Shown: positions 15,356-24,073, numbered from the stretch's first letter. The stretch is 64,000 nt of DNA from Actinosynnema sp040640215 (GCF_040640215.1 NZ_JBFABG010000002.1:62001-126000), one strand, 5' to 3'. Notes: generated by a model from the sequence alone, not told the origin. Numbers and translations are program-made.

Positions 15356-16419
15356 CTCGCGTCCTCTCGGGCGGCGTAGCGGTTGGCGGGCCGGGGAAGT
15401 CCGAGGTGGCCGCGCAACGTCGTCGTCCCGTACGCGGTCCGGAACGCGCCGCGCCGCTGGAGCTCGGGCACCAGCTCCGACGTGATCACCGTCAGGTCGT
15501 CGGGCAGGTGGGCGGGCCGCAGCCGGAAGCCGGACGCACCGGCCTCGTGCCACTCCAGCAGCAGGTCGGCGAGTTCGCCGGCGTTTCCCGCGAACACGAA
15601 CGCGTCGGAGTCGATCCCGCCGGCGTCCTCGGCCCGCGCCTTGCGCTCGGCGTCGAAGAACACCACCACGTCCGCGAAGTGCTTCAGGCCGCGCACCTCC
15701 GCGTCGATCGCCCGGAGCTCGTCGGTGCTGTGCGGCGTGGTGAAGACCAGGTCCGACGACCGTCGCGCCAGCTCGTGGACCGGGGAAATGTGCGACAGCA
15801 CGGAAACCGGCGGCTGCCCCTGCGGCGGGCGTGGTGTGGTGGACGGGCCCTTCACGCTGAACCACCTGCCGGTGAAGTCGGCGTAGTGCAGCTTGTCGCG
15901 GTCGATGAACCGGCCGGTGGCGACGTCGCGGATCTCCGCGTCGTCCTCCCAGGAATCCCACAGCCGCCGCAGCACCTCGATGTAGTCGGCGGTCTCGTCC
16001 AGCAGGTCCGACCGCGCCGCGTCGTCCAGCACGTCCGGGAACGTCCGCCGGCCGAAGTGCCGGGCGTGGTCGGCGGCGGCGCTGCCGCGCACCCGCACGC
16101 CCGCCCGGCCGTTGCTCACGTAGTCCAGGGTGGCGATCGCCTTGGACAGGTGGAACGGCTCGGTCAGCGTGGAGACCACGCTCGGCACCAGGCCGATGTG
16201 CGTGGTCAGCGGCGCGACGCGGGACGCGACCAGCACGGTGTCCAGCCGTCCGACCGGCCCGAGGTCGTCCTCGAAGGTGACGAAGTCGATCAGGCCGCGC
16301 TCGGCCTCCCGCACCAGGTCGACCCAGTACCCCGGCGTGAACCGCGCGGGGTCGCGCGGCGCGGCGGGGTGCCACCCGGTGGCTTCCAGCGCGATGGCGA
16401 GGTGCGGACCAGCTCCCAT
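15352..16419 (-). CDS. LLM-class flavin-dependent monooxygenase
   Basis: 355 residues of a TIM-barrel luciferase-like enzyme. LAIALEATGWHPAAPRDPARFTPGYWVDLVREAERGLIDFVTFED (in parts) gives strands 1-2. LTTHIGLVPSVVSTLTEPFHLSKAIATLDYVSNGRAGVRVRGSAA (in parts) is the usual flavin-binding region. The C-terminus closes with LVPELQRRGAFRTAYGTTTLRGHLGLPRP, as in the DszA/NtaA relatives. It is the first gene of the pair with 14081-15355, and the two may act on successive steps or form alternative oxygenases. AAGGGAG lies at proper distance before the ATG. The substrate is not evident. Confidence 0.88.
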   Translation of the reverse strand: MGAGPHLAIALEATGWHPAAPRDPARFTPGYWVDLVREAERGLIDFVTFEDDLGPVGRLDTVLVASRVAPLTTHIGLVPSVVSTLTEPFHLSKAIATLDYVSNGRAGVRVRGSAAADHARHFGRRTFPDVLDDAARSDLLDETADYIEVLRRLWDSWEDDAEIRDVATGRFIDRDKLHYADFTGRWFSVKGPSTTPRPPQGQPPVSVLSHISPVHELARRSSDLVFTTPHSTDELRAIDAEVRGLKHFADVVVFFDAERKARAEDAGGIDSDAFVFAGNAGELADLLLEWHEAGASGFRLRPAHLPDDLTVITSELVPELQRRGAFRTAYGTTTLRGHLGLPRPANRYAAREDAR

Positions 16420-16729
16420 GTCCCAGCTCCCTTCGACCTCATCCGGATTCTGCGGCAGCGCCGGGCCCGGCCGGAGGGGCGACCAGTCCGTGGGAAGGCG
16501 CGCGATCCACCGGACCGGACGGGAATATCCGCCGCGAACCGCCGATCACCGCCGGGTCCGGAGGTGCCGGGGCCGGCCGCCGGCACGACCCGCCGCGTCC
16601 ACCGGCAACACCTCACCCGAGCCTGTGACCTGCGGGAACAAAAAACTTCGACAAAGTTCGAGGACCGTGTCGATCCGGCGGGGTGCCCGTTCGTCGCGTA
16701 GGCAAGACGACAGCGAAGGGACCCCAGAG
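16420..16729. other. 310-bp divergent promoter region, flavin monooxygenase operon / DoxX
   Basis: It carries the promoters of the minus-strand oxygenase pair and plus-strand doxX-like gene. A short AACTT-CGACA-AAGTT inverted repeat lies in an A-rich patch (16640-16660, GGGAACAAAAAACTTCG). No gene is supported. Confidence 0.45.
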
Positions 16730-17149
16730 ATGACCACCACCGCCCCCACCGCCCCGGCCCCCACCACCCGGCGCAACGACCTGATGCTGGCCGCCTTCCG
16801 GATCGTGGTCTCCTTCCTGTTCGCCTGCCACGGCCTCCAGGGGTTCGGGTTGCTCGGCGGGATCGACGGCCAGGGCACGGCCGTGCCGGTCGGCTCGTTC
16901 CCCGGCTGGTGGGGCAGCGCCCTCGAACTGGTCGGCTCGGTGCTGGTGGCCTGCGGGATCGTCACCCGGACCGCGGCGGCCCTCTGCTCCGGCGCGATGG
17001 CCTTCGCCTACTTCGTCGTCCACCAGCCGACCGGCTTGCTGCCGCTGCACAACGCGGGCGAACTGGCCGCCGTCTACTGCTGGGCGTTCCTGCTGATCGC
17101 GGTCGTCGGGCCCGGCTCGTACGCGTTGGGGCGGACGTTCCGCCGCTGA
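16730..17149 (+). CDS. DoxX-family membrane protein
   Basis: 139 residues with four membrane spans: LAAFRIVVSFLFACHGLQGFGLLGG, GSALELVGSVLVACGIVTRTAAALCSGAMAFAYFVVH (two spans) and ELAAVYCWAFLLIAVVGPGSYAL. R-(I/V)-(V/A)-(V/L)-(S/G)-xxFxxHGxQ in the first helix and GPG-(S/P)-(Y/W)-(A/S)-(L/V)-(G/D) at the end are typical of DoxX. Some members (DoxD/DoxA-like, TQO) handle thiosulfate or quinones; in actinobacteria they are often linked to oxidative-stress proteins. The ATG follows GACCCCAGAG. It is separated by 55 bases from the YCII gene, so co-transcription is possible. Confidence 0.88.
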   Translation: MTTTAPTAPAPTTRRNDLMLAAFRIVVSFLFACHGLQGFGLLGGIDGQGTAVPVGSFPGWWGSALELVGSVLVACGIVTRTAAALCSGAMAFAYFVVHQPTGLLPLHNAGELAAVYCWAFLLIAVVGPGSYALGRTFRR

Positions 17150-17204
17150 CCCGCGCCGGCGCACGTCAGAATAGAAACCACACACTCCGAAAGGGACTGC
17201 CGAG

Positions 17205-17630
17205 ATGCGTTTCATGGTGATCGTCAAGGCCACGAAGGACAGCGAAGCCGGTGCCATGCCCAGCGAGGAGGAGCTCCGCGCCATGGGCGCGTTCAACGAG
17301 GAGCTCGTCAACGCCGGCGTGCTGCTCGCCGGTGAAGGTCTGCACCCCAGCTCGAAGGGCGCGCGGGTCTTCTTCGACGGCGACCAGCGGTCCGTGGTGG
17401 ACGGTCCTTTCACCGAGACCAAGGAGCTGATCGCGGGTTTCTGGCTGCTGGAGCTGAAGTCCTTGGAAGAGGCCGTCGAGTGGGTGAAGCGGGTGCCGAA
17501 CCCGACCGGCGAGCAGTCGCAGATCGAGATCCGCCAGGTGTTCTCCCCGGAGGACTTCGGCGACGTCGCGCCCGACGTGATCGCGCGCGAAGAGGAACTG
17601 CGGGCGCAGGCCACCGCGCGCGAGGCGTAG
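17205..17630 (+). CDS. YCII/DGPF-domain protein, partner of the ECF42-type sigma factor
   Basis: 141 residues. MRFMVIVKATKDSEAG opens the ferredoxin-like YCII fold. The diagnostic DGPF tetrapeptide is at residues 66-69 (VVDGPFTETKELIAGFWLLE), and the C-terminal part is a short acidic helix (FGDVAPDVIAREEEL). DGPF proteins are the standing genomic partners of ECF42 sigma factors, and one follows here 46 bases downstream. Their biochemical role is not settled. GAAAGGGA precedes the ATG at good spacing. Confidence 0.92.
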   Translation: MRFMVIVKATKDSEAGAMPSEEELRAMGAFNEELVNAGVLLAGEGLHPSSKGARVFFDGDQRSVVDGPFTETKELIAGFWLLELKSLEEAVEWVKRVPNPTGEQSQIEIRQVFSPEDFGDVAPDVIAREEELRAQATAREA

Positions 17631-17676
17631 AACCCCGCTTGCCGAGGCGCATCGGGAGCTGATCTGATTTCGGGTC

Positions 17677-18909
17677 ATGACAGCTCCCGATGCGCGTCGT
17701 GCTGTCGAGGCGGTCTGGCGGATCGAGTCGGCACGGTTGATCGCGGGTCTCGCCCGGATGGTGCGGGACGTGGGCCTGGCCGAGGAACTCGCCCAGGACG
17801 CCCTGGTCAGCGCGCTCGAACAGTGGCCGGAGACCGGCATCCCGCGCAACCCGGGCGCGTGGCTGATGGCCGCCGCAAAGAACCGGGCGGTGGACCAGAT
17901 CCGGCGCAGGCAGAACTACCAGCGCAAGCTGGTGGAGATCGGCCGCGACCAGGAGTCCGACCACGCCCCGGACGCGGGCCAAGGCGTCGGCGACATCAAC
18001 GACGACCTGCTCCGGCTGGTGTTCACCGCGTGCCACCCGGTGCTCTCCACCGAGGCCCGGGTGGCGCTGACCCTGCGCCTGCTGGGCGGCCTGACCACCG
18101 ACGAGATCGCCCGCGCGTTCCTGGTGGCCGAGTCGACCGTCGCGCAACGGATCGTCCGGGCCAAGAAGACCCTGGCCAAGGCGAACGTGCCGTTCGAGGT
18201 GCCGGCGGAGAACGAGCGGGAGGCGCGCCTGTCCAGCGTCCTCGGCGTCATCTACCTGATCTTCAACGAGGGCTACTCCGCCACCGCGGGCGACGACTGG
18301 ATGCGCCCCGCCCTGTGCGCGGACGCCCTGCGCCTGGCCCGCGTGCTGGTCCGCCTGATGCCCCGGGAGCCCGAGGTCCACGGCCTGGTGGCGCTGCTGG
18401 AGATCCAGGCCTCCCGCGCCCGCGCCCGCACCGGTCCGAACGGCGAGCCCGTGCTGTTGATGGCCCAGAACCGGGCGCTGTGGGACCAGTTGCTGATCCG
18501 GCGCGGCCTGGCCGCCCTGGAGAAGGCGGGGCGCGGCCCGTACTCGATCCAGGCCCGGATCGCGGCGTGCCACGCGCGGGCGCGCACCCCCGGGGACACC
18601 GACTGGACCCGGATCGCCGGGCTGTACGAGGCGTTGGCGCTGGTCACGCCGTCACCGATCGTGGCGCTCAACCACGCGGTGGCGATCGGCATGGCGTTCG
18701 GCCCGGCGACGGCGCTGGAACTGGTGGACGAGCTGGTCGACGAGCCGGCGCTCAAGGACTACCACCTGCTGCCCAGCGTGCGCGGCGACCTGCTGGCCAA
18801 GGTGGGGCGCACCGCCGAGGCGAGGGCGGAGTTCGAGCGGGCGGCCTCGATGACGCGCAACGAGCGCGAGCGCACGTTGCTGCTGGACCGCGCCGCCGCG
18901 TGCGGTTGA
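17677..18909 (+). CDS. ECF42-type RNA polymerase sigma factor with C-terminal DUF6596/TPR-like extension
   Basis: 410 residues, about twice a normal ECF factor. Region 2 (AVWRIESARLIAGLARMVRDVGLAEELAQDALVSALEQW, in parts) is followed by region 4 (RVALTLRLLGGLTTDEIARAFLVAESTVAQRIVRAKKTL). A roughly 200-residue helical C-terminal extension comes next, with VIYLIFNEGYSAT, DWMRPALCADALRLARVLVRLMP and the later tandem helices (ALDRAR-like) ending ERTLLLDRAAACG. This C-terminal domain is characteristic of ECF42 and replaces an anti-sigma factor as regulator. The DGPF protein upstream completes the known pairing. Start: ATG at 17677 after a short gap. Confidence 0.92.
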   Translation: MTAPDARRAVEAVWRIESARLIAGLARMVRDVGLAEELAQDALVSALEQWPETGIPRNPGAWLMAAAKNRAVDQIRRRQNYQRKLVEIGRDQESDHAPDAGQGVGDINDDLLRLVFTACHPVLSTEARVALTLRLLGGLTTDEIARAFLVAESTVAQRIVRAKKTLAKANVPFEVPAENEREARLSSVLGVIYLIFNEGYSATAGDDWMRPALCADALRLARVLVRLMPREPEVHGLVALLEIQASRARARTGPNGEPVLLMAQNRALWDQLLIRRGLAALEKAGRGPYSIQARIAACHARARTPGDTDWTRIAGLYEALALVTPSPIVALNHAVAIGMAFGPATALELVDELVDEPALKDYHLLPSVRGDLLAKVGRTAEARAEFERAASMTRNERERTLLLDRAAACG

Positions 18910-18917
18910 CTCGGGCG

Positions 18918-19424
18918 GTGGACCTCCGATACCGGCCGCTGACGGCGGACGACGTGCTCGACCTGGACGACAGCTTCACCACCGACGCGGTGCTCGAGGT
19001 GACGACGGGCCCGCTCGGCTGCGCGCTGGCCGAGGTCCCGGTGGTCCCGCCGCTGACCAAGGTGTTCCCCCCGGACGAGGACGATCCGCCGCCGGTGGAG
19101 GGGTTCGTCGCGGTGGACCCGGCGGTGCGGGGGTTCGTCCAGGTGGAGTTCGCCGAGTGGCACGCGCGGCTGGTGATCCGGCAGCTCACGGTCGACCCGG
19201 GGTACCGGGGGCGCGGGGTGGGGCGGGCGTTGATGGAGCTCGCAGTCGGGTGGGGACGTGCGCGGGGAGCGCGGACGGCTTGGTTGGAGACGTCGAACGT
19301 GAACGTGCCGGCGGTGCGGGCGTACCGGCGGATGGGGTTCGCGTTGTGCGGGTTGGACACGACGCTGTACCGGGGGACCGTGTCGGAGGGCGAGGTCGCG
19401 CTGTTCCTGGCGCGGGAGCTCTGA
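18918..19424 (+). CDS. GNAT-family N-acetyltransferase
   Basis: About 168 residues. The acetyl-CoA-binding motif A is clear: VIRQLTVDPGYRGRGVGRALMELAVGWGRARGA (R/Q-x-x-G-x-G/A as RGRGVG). Then come the beta-5/alpha-4 elements AWLETSNVNVPAVRAYRRMGF. The N-terminal half (RYRPLTADDVLDLDDSF) is the variable acceptor-binding part. The substrate cannot be predicted. I start it at the GTG at 18918, directly before the domain; a GTG at 18900, overlapping the sigma factor stop, is equally possible and would couple the two genes. Confidence 0.85.
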   Translation: MDLRYRPLTADDVLDLDDSFTTDAVLEVTTGPLGCALAEVPVVPPLTKVFPPDEDDPPPVEGFVAVDPAVRGFVQVEFAEWHARLVIRQLTVDPGYRGRGVGRALMELAVGWGRARGARTAWLETSNVNVPAVRAYRRMGFALCGLDTTLYRGTVSEGEVALFLAREL

Positions 19425-19520
19425 CGGCGCGATGGCCGGGGGGTGCGGTGCGCGCACACCTGCGGGCGTGCGTCCGGACGACCGACCCGCGCCACGCGCG
19501 GCACGACGACCGGACCGTCG

Positions 19521-20276
19521 TCACCGCCGGGCGCGTGGACGAGCCGACCCGGGGTGCCCGGTGGCGTCGACCGCGCTCCCACCGGCGGCGGGAACGGTGG
19601 ACATGTCGTGGCAGGGGGTGGCGTCCGGGTACCGGCCGGCCGCGAACGCCCCCGGGGCGATGCCCATCGCCGCCCGGAAGTCCGTGCTCAGGTGCGACTG
19701 GTCGTAGTACCCGAGTTCATGTGCCAGCCGCGCCCACGAACCGGTCGCTCCCGAGGCGACGACCCGGCGCACCCGCTCGATCCGCGCGAACTGCTTGGGC
19801 GACAACCCCACCGCGTCCCGGAACAGCGTGCGCAGGTGCCGTTCGCTCACGTGCAGCGCCTTCGCGGTCGCCGCCACCCCCAGCTCCGGCAGGGTCCGCA
19901 CGGCCTCCGCGACCACCGCGTCCCGCTCCGGGTCGGCCTCCGCCGACCGGTCCGCCAACGTCTTCCGCAGGCCCTCGAAACCCTCCACCGAACCCCAGAG
20001 GTCCTTCAACGGCACGACCGCGTCCACCAACTCGTGCGCCGCCACCCCCAGGAGGGTCTGCGCGCGCCCCGGCCTGAGCCGCACCTTCAGCCGGTGCGCC
20101 GGGATGGTCTCGAAGTACGTCCCGCGCGTGCGCGGCCCCACCACGAAAGCCTCCTGGGTCACCGAGCACAGCACCAGGGACGTCGCCCCGTCCGGCGGGA
20201 GGGCTTGGGTGCCCATCGGCACGACCGAATCGACCCGCATGTCCGTGACCCACGTGCGCAGCTCCACACCGGACAC
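19521..20276 (-). CDS. AraC-family transcriptional regulator
   Basis: About 251 residues. The C-terminal double HTH is complete: LGVAATAKALHVSERHLRTLFRDAVGLSPKQFARIERVRRVV (in parts), then WARLAHELGYYDQSHLSTDFRAAMGIAPGAF. The N-terminal half is a DUF6597-like cupin-type sensor (TDMRVDSVVPMGTQALPPDGATSLV, TRGTYFETIPAHRLKVRLRPG). The GTG at 20276 starts the protein directly before the sensor domain; a longer upstream frame (to 20390) has arginine/histidine-rich sequence unlike a protein start. It sits alone between a GNAT gene and the PP2C gene. Confidence 0.85.
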   Translation of the reverse strand: MSGVELRTWVTDMRVDSVVPMGTQALPPDGATSLVLCSVTQEAFVVGPRTRGTYFETIPAHRLKVRLRPGRAQTLLGVAAHELVDAVVPLKDLWGSVEGFEGLRKTLADRSAEADPERDAVVAEAVRTLPELGVAATAKALHVSERHLRTLFRDAVGLSPKQFARIERVRRVVASGATGSWARLAHELGYYDQSHLSTDFRAAMGIAPGAFAAGRYPDATPCHDMSTVPAAGGSAVDATGHPGSARPRARR

Positions 20277-20422
20277 AACAGCACACCCGACGCGGAAAGT
20301 CCGCAGGCCGACGTGGGCCGCGGTATTCGGCAGCGCGCGGCCCTGCCGATGGTGGCCGGTGGCCGGATGGGCAGCGCGGCGGGCGCGCACGCCCGCGCCC
20401 GGCCGCTACGCCGCCCTGCGCA

Positions 20423-21148
20423 CTACGACGGCGTGCCGGCCGGCACCACGTCCACGACCACGCAGGTGATGTTGTCCGGCCCGCCGCCCGCGTTGGCCGC
20501 GTCGATGAGCGCCCGCACGACCACGTCCCCGTCCGGGTCGGCACCGAGCAGCACGCCGATCTCGGCGGCGGCCACCACGTCGGACAGGCCGTCCGAGCAG
20601 AGCAGGTACCGGTCGCCCGCCTGGACCTCGTGGAAGAACAGGTCGGCGTCGTGCGAGCTGCCCGCCTGGAGCGCCCGCATCAGCATCGACCGGCCGGGGT
20701 GCTCGGCGGCCTGCTCGGCGGCCATCCGGCCGTCGTCCACCAGGGCCTGGACCATGGTGTGGTCGCGGGTGAGCTGGGTGAGCTCGCCGTCGCGGACCAG
20801 GTAGCACCGGGAGTCCCCGATGTGCCCGACCGCGAACCGCTCGCCGTCCCACAGCAGCGCGGTGAGCGTGGTGCCCATGCCGCGCATGTCGAAGTTCTCC
20901 TCGGCCAGGTCGGTCAGCCGGATCGCGATCTCCCGGGCCGCACCGGCGAGCGCGGTCAGCGGGTCGTCGGCGTCCACGTCCAGCTCGGCCAGCACCGCCA
21001 CCGCGATGGAACTGGCCACCTCCCCGTACGCGTGACCGCCCATGCCGTCGGCTACTGCGTACAGGCGCTCGCTGAAGTACACCGAGTCCTCGTTCGCCTC
21101 ACGGCGCAGGCCGGGGTCCGTCCCGACGGCGTGGCGGAGCGCATACAT
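20423..21148 (-). CDS. PP2C-family serine/threonine protein phosphatase
   Basis: 241 residues, the size of the bacterial PstP/Stp catalytic domain alone. All metal-binding motifs are present: REANEDSV, AVADGMGGHAYGEVAS, GMGTTLTALLW, VGHIGDSRCYLVRDG, LTRDHTMVQALVDDG, LLCSDGLSDVV and GPDNITCVVVDV. These enzymes dephosphorylate Ser/Thr proteins and counteract Hanks-type kinases. There is no C-terminal membrane span, so this one is soluble. No kinase gene is next to it. The ATG lies about 5 bases behind CACTAT, which again looks like a leaderless promoter. Confidence 0.93.
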   Translation of the reverse strand: MYALRHAVGTDPGLRREANEDSVYFSERLYAVADGMGGHAYGEVASSIAVAVLAELDVDADDPLTALAGAAREIAIRLTDLAEENFDMRGMGTTLTALLWDGERFAVGHIGDSRCYLVRDGELTQLTRDHTMVQALVDDGRMAAEQAAEHPGRSMLMRALQAGSSHDADLFFHEVQAGDRYLLCSDGLSDVVAAAEIGVLLGADPDGDVVVRALIDAANAGGGPDNITCVVVDVVPAGTPS

Positions 21149-21203
21149 GCCGGATAGTGAATCACCCGCACGTGTGCCCCTGAGCAGCACTGTCCCTAAT
21201 CGG

Positions 21204-22244
21204 CTACCGGGGACGCCCGTAGAACTCGCTCAGCACGAGCATCGCCGCCCCCGCGGCGACCACGTCATCGGCCAACGGGGTGATGCCGACGTCGACCGGC
21301 AACCACGCCGCGGTGGGGAGTCGGGCCCGCACGCCGGCCAGGTACTCCTCCGGTGCGGCGAGCACCGCCCGACCGGCCAGCACGACGTGGTCCACGTCCA
21401 GGAGCTGGACCAGGTCGGCCACCGCCAGGCCCACGACGGACGTCGCGGCGGCCAGGTCCCCGGCCCGCGCGGCGAGGTCGTGGACCGCTTCCACGCACCC
21501 GGTCCGCCCGCACGCGCAGCGCGGCCCGTCGAGCTGGATGGTGGTGTGCCCGAACTCGCCGGCGTTGGTCCGCGCGCCCCGGTGGACCCGCCCGTCGAGC
21601 AGCAGACCGACGCCGATACCGGTGCCGACCAGCACCAGGACGGCGTTGCGCAGCTCCTCGCCGCGCCGCCACGACTCGGCCACGATCGCCGCGTTGGTGT
21701 CCTTGTCGACCACGACCGGCAGGCCGAGGCGTTGTTCGGCGAGCTCCCTGAGCGGCACGTCGTGCCACCGGGACAACGCGGTCGCGTCGTGCACCACGCC
21801 GGTGCGGTGGTCCAGCGGTCCGACGAACCCGATGCCCACGCCGAGCAGCCGCTCGCCGCGCAGCGGGTCCACCAGCCGGGCCAGCTCGCGGACGAACGTC
21901 TCCGGGTCGAAGTCGGCGGGCAGCGGCGCGACGACGCGGTCCAGCACGTCGCCCGCCAGGTCGGTGAGCACGACCCGCAGCTCATCCCGCTCGACCTGCG
22001 CGCCGACCGCGAGCCTGCTGTCCGCGACGAGTTCGACCAGGGTGCGCGGCTTGCCGACGCCGACGTTGCGGGTGCCGGACTCGACCAGCAGGCCGTCCGC
22101 GACCAGCCGCGCGACCACCTTGGACACCGCCTGGGGTGTCAGCCCGCTGCGCTCGGCGAGGTCGCCCCTGGTGACGGCACCGGACCTGGCCAGGCCCAGC
22201 ACCACCGCGTCGTTGTAACCACGCAGGAAGCGCAAGTTCGGCAC
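21204..22244 (-). CDS. ROK-family transcriptional regulator with zinc motif
   Basis: About 346 residues. The N-terminal HTH (RGYNDAVVLGLARSGAVTRGDLAERSGLTPQAVSKVVARLVADGLL, in parts) is followed by the ROK domain: LGVGIGFVGPLD, VDKDTNAAIVAESW, VLVGTGIGVGLLLDGRVHRGARTNAGEFGHTTI (in parts) and the zinc-binding segment CACGRTGCVEA. The zinc motif distinguishes it from the ROK protein at 698-1888, which lacks it. The ligand is probably a sugar or amino sugar. The GTG at 22244 is chosen because no in-frame ATG precedes the HTH closely. The gene lies 2.1 kb from the chitinase, but no direct link is visible. Confidence 0.9.
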   Translation of the reverse strand: MPNLRFLRGYNDAVVLGLARSGAVTRGDLAERSGLTPQAVSKVVARLVADGLLVESGTRNVGVGKPRTLVELVADSRLAVGAQVERDELRVVLTDLAGDVLDRVVAPLPADFDPETFVRELARLVDPLRGERLLGVGIGFVGPLDHRTGVVHDATALSRWHDVPLRELAEQRLGLPVVVDKDTNAAIVAESWRRGEELRNAVLVLVGTGIGVGLLLDGRVHRGARTNAGEFGHTTIQLDGPRCACGRTGCVEAVHDLAARAGDLAAATSVVGLAVADLVQLLDVDHVVLAGRAVLAAPEEYLAGVRARLPTAAWLPVDVGITPLADDVVAAGAAMLVLSEFYGRPR

Positions 22245-22472
22245 TACCGGATGATGGCACGGGCGGAGATTAGGAAATAGCGTTTCAATAACACGGCTGG
22301 GGCTGCGCCGGCCGTGGCGACAGCAGGGGCGGCCCAGCGATTCGTCGACTTCTGGCAGGCCCGGGGCCGGTCTCGACGCGGTGCCCGTGCACCCGCCGCG
22401 CACGCGGGGTTCTACCGTCTGCTGGTCGGGGCGGCGTCCACGCCCGCCCGAACCCGGAGAGGTGGTGGCGCT

Positions 22473-22931
22473 GTGAGCCTGCTGGACGAACTGGCCGAGC
22501 AGGAGGCCAGGCTGGTCTTCCGCTCGTTCACCAACGAGGACGCCCTGGCCCTGGGCCTCTTCCTGGTCGACGCGGCGAGCGTGCAGGGGCTGCCGATCGC
22601 GGTGTCCGTGCGGCGCGGGCAGCAGCGCCTGTTCCACGTCGCGCTGGCCGGCACGTCCGCCGACAACGACGAGTGGCTGGACCGCAAGAGCCGGGTGGTC
22701 GACCGGTACGGCCGCAGCTCGTTCCGGGTCGGCGAGACGTTCCGGGCGCGCGGCAGCACGTTCGAGGCCGACTCCCGGCTGGACCTGGACCGGTACGCGG
22801 CGCACGGCGGCGCGTTCCCGGTGGTCGTGACGGGTGTCGGGCTGGTCGGCACGGTCGGCGTCTCCGGCCTGCCCCAGGCCGACGACCACGCGTTCGTCGT
22901 GACGCAACTCGACCTGTTCCTGAACCGCTGA
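22473..22931 (+). CDS. UPF0303 / HbpS-GlcG-fold protein
   Basis: 152 residues. LLDELAEQEARLVFRSFTNEDALALGLFLVD (in parts), VSVRRGQQRLFHVALAGTSADNDEWLDRKSRVVDRYGRSS (in parts) and HGGAFPVVVTGVGLVGTVGVSGLPQADDHAFVV (in parts) are the three blocks of the UPF0303 family. Its GlcG/HbpS-like fold in some relatives binds heme or small ligands. Length is normal for the family. GAGAGGTGG precedes the GTG start. It diverges from the ROK regulator at 21204-22244 and ends in a 10-bp hairpin. The function in this organism is unknown. Confidence 0.88.
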   Translation: MSLLDELAEQEARLVFRSFTNEDALALGLFLVDAASVQGLPIAVSVRRGQQRLFHVALAGTSADNDEWLDRKSRVVDRYGRSSFRVGETFRARGSTFEADSRLDLDRYAAHGGAFPVVVTGVGLVGTVGVSGLPQADDHAFVVTQLDLFLNR

Positions 22932-22932
22932 C

Positions 22933-22960
22933 GGGGCTCCCCGACGTGCCGGGGAGCCCC
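22933..22960. terminator. Bidirectional terminator hairpin
   Basis: GGGGCTCCCC (22933-22942) pairs with GGGGAGCCCC (22951-22960) over an 8-nt loop. It lies between the convergent UPF0303 and serine hydrolase genes, a few bases from both stops. Confidence 0.75.
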
Positions 22961-22966
22961 TCCGGA

Positions 22967-24073
22967 TCAGCAGAACACCTCGTCGAGCAGCTCGTCCATG
23001 CCCTCCCCGTCACCGCCGACGGGCGAGTGCGTGAAAGAGCCCTGCAACCGGGTCCCGGTGTCCTCGGTGCTGCCCGTGAAGCTGGAGTAGCCCGGAATCC
23101 CGCCGCTGTGGCCGTACACGGTCACCCCGCACGGGAGTTCGGTCCGCATGAACCCCAGCCCGTAGCCCTGGCTGAAGGGCAGGGTCCGGGTCAGCTCGGC
23201 CCGCTGCGCCGGCTTGAGCAGCCGGCCGTCCAGCAGGGCGTCGACGAACCGGTCCAGGTCCGCCGTGCTGGAGATGATGTCGCCGGAGCCGTAGGCGACC
23301 GAGGGGTTCAGCCGGGTCACGTCCACGACCTCGCCGGCCACGGCGTAGTAGCCGTGGGCGTGCGGGCCGGGGATGGCGTGGCGGTGGCCCGGCACCGACG
23401 TGTCGCGCAGTCCGAGCGGGCGCAGGATGCGCTGCGAGACCGCGTCCCCGTACGGCTTTCCGGTGATTTCTTCGATCAGCAGACCGGCCACCGCGTAGTT
23501 GGAGTTCGAGTAGCCGAAGGACGTGCCCGGCGCGAAGTTCAGCGGTTTGGACGTCGCGATCGAGACGATTTCCTGCGGTGTCCACCTCTTGAAGCGGATC
23601 GTTTCGAAGCCGGCCGGGTCCAGCGGCAGCGCGGTGGTGTAGTCGAACAGCCCGCTGGTGTGCTGTAAGAGCATCCGCACGGTGATCCGGTCACCGTCCG
23701 GCAGCAGGCCCGGCAGGTACCCGCCGACCGGCTCGTCCAGCCCCACCCGGCCTTCGCCGACCAGTTGCAGGACCACCGTCGAGACGAAGGTCTTGGTGAT
23801 GCTGCCCACCCGGAACCGCCCGTCGACGGGCACCGGCCGGGTGGTCCCCCACTCGGCCACGCCCGCGCGCGCGGTGAACTGCTGCCGGCCGTCCACGACC
23901 CGCACCTGCACGCCCGCCGCGCCGCCCGCGCCGGCCATCCGGTCTACCGCCCGCTGCACGGCCCGCCGGTCGATCCCGCCCCCGGCGGCGGCGGGTTCCG
24001 CGACCGCCGCACCGCCCATCCCCAGTGCCGCCAGCCCCGCCACGGCGGCCACGGCGATCCCCCTCTTGCGCAT
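22967..24073 (-). CDS. Secreted serine hydrolase, class C beta-lactamase / D-Ala-D-Ala carboxypeptidase family
   Basis: 368 residues. A signal peptide (MRKRGIAVAAVAGLAALGMGGAAVAEPA, in parts) is followed by the penicillin-binding-protein fold. The catalytic S91-x-x-K94 is in VGSITKTF, the YxN motif is YSNSNYAVAGLLIEE, and the third motif is HSG (YGHSGGIPGYSS). HTSGLFDYT follows the usual class C spacing. Members include the Streptomyces R61 DD-peptidase and esterases EstB, so the substrate may be peptidoglycan or an ester. The gene starts in the region upstream of the divergently transcribed chitinase; the promoters are 304 bases apart. Confidence 0.92.
   Translation of the reverse strand: MRKRGIAVAAVAGLAALGMGGAAVAEPAAAGGGIDRRAVQRAVDRMAGAGGAAGVQVRVVDGRQQFTARAGVAEWGTTRPVPVDGRFRVGSITKTFVSTVVLQLVGEGRVGLDEPVGGYLPGLLPDGDRITVRMLLQHTSGLFDYTTALPLDPAGFETIRFKRWTPQEIVSIATSKPLNFAPGTSFGYSNSNYAVAGLLIEEITGKPYGDAVSQRILRPLGLRDTSVPGHRHAIPGPHAHGYYAVAGEVVDVTRLNPSVAYGSGDIISSTADLDRFVDALLDGRLLKPAQRAELTRTLPFSQGYGLGFMRTELPCGVTVYGHSGGIPGYSSFTGSTEDTGTRLQGSFTHSPVGGDGEGMDELLDEVFC

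Noticed and set aside
16613..16700. Minus-strand RRIDTVLELCR sequence upstream of the flavin monooxygenase pair, resembling a sulfur leader peptide
   Set aside because: There is no start codon at a suitable distance and no stop after the cysteine codon; the frame runs on. Only the example at 54140-54205 is a complete short frame.
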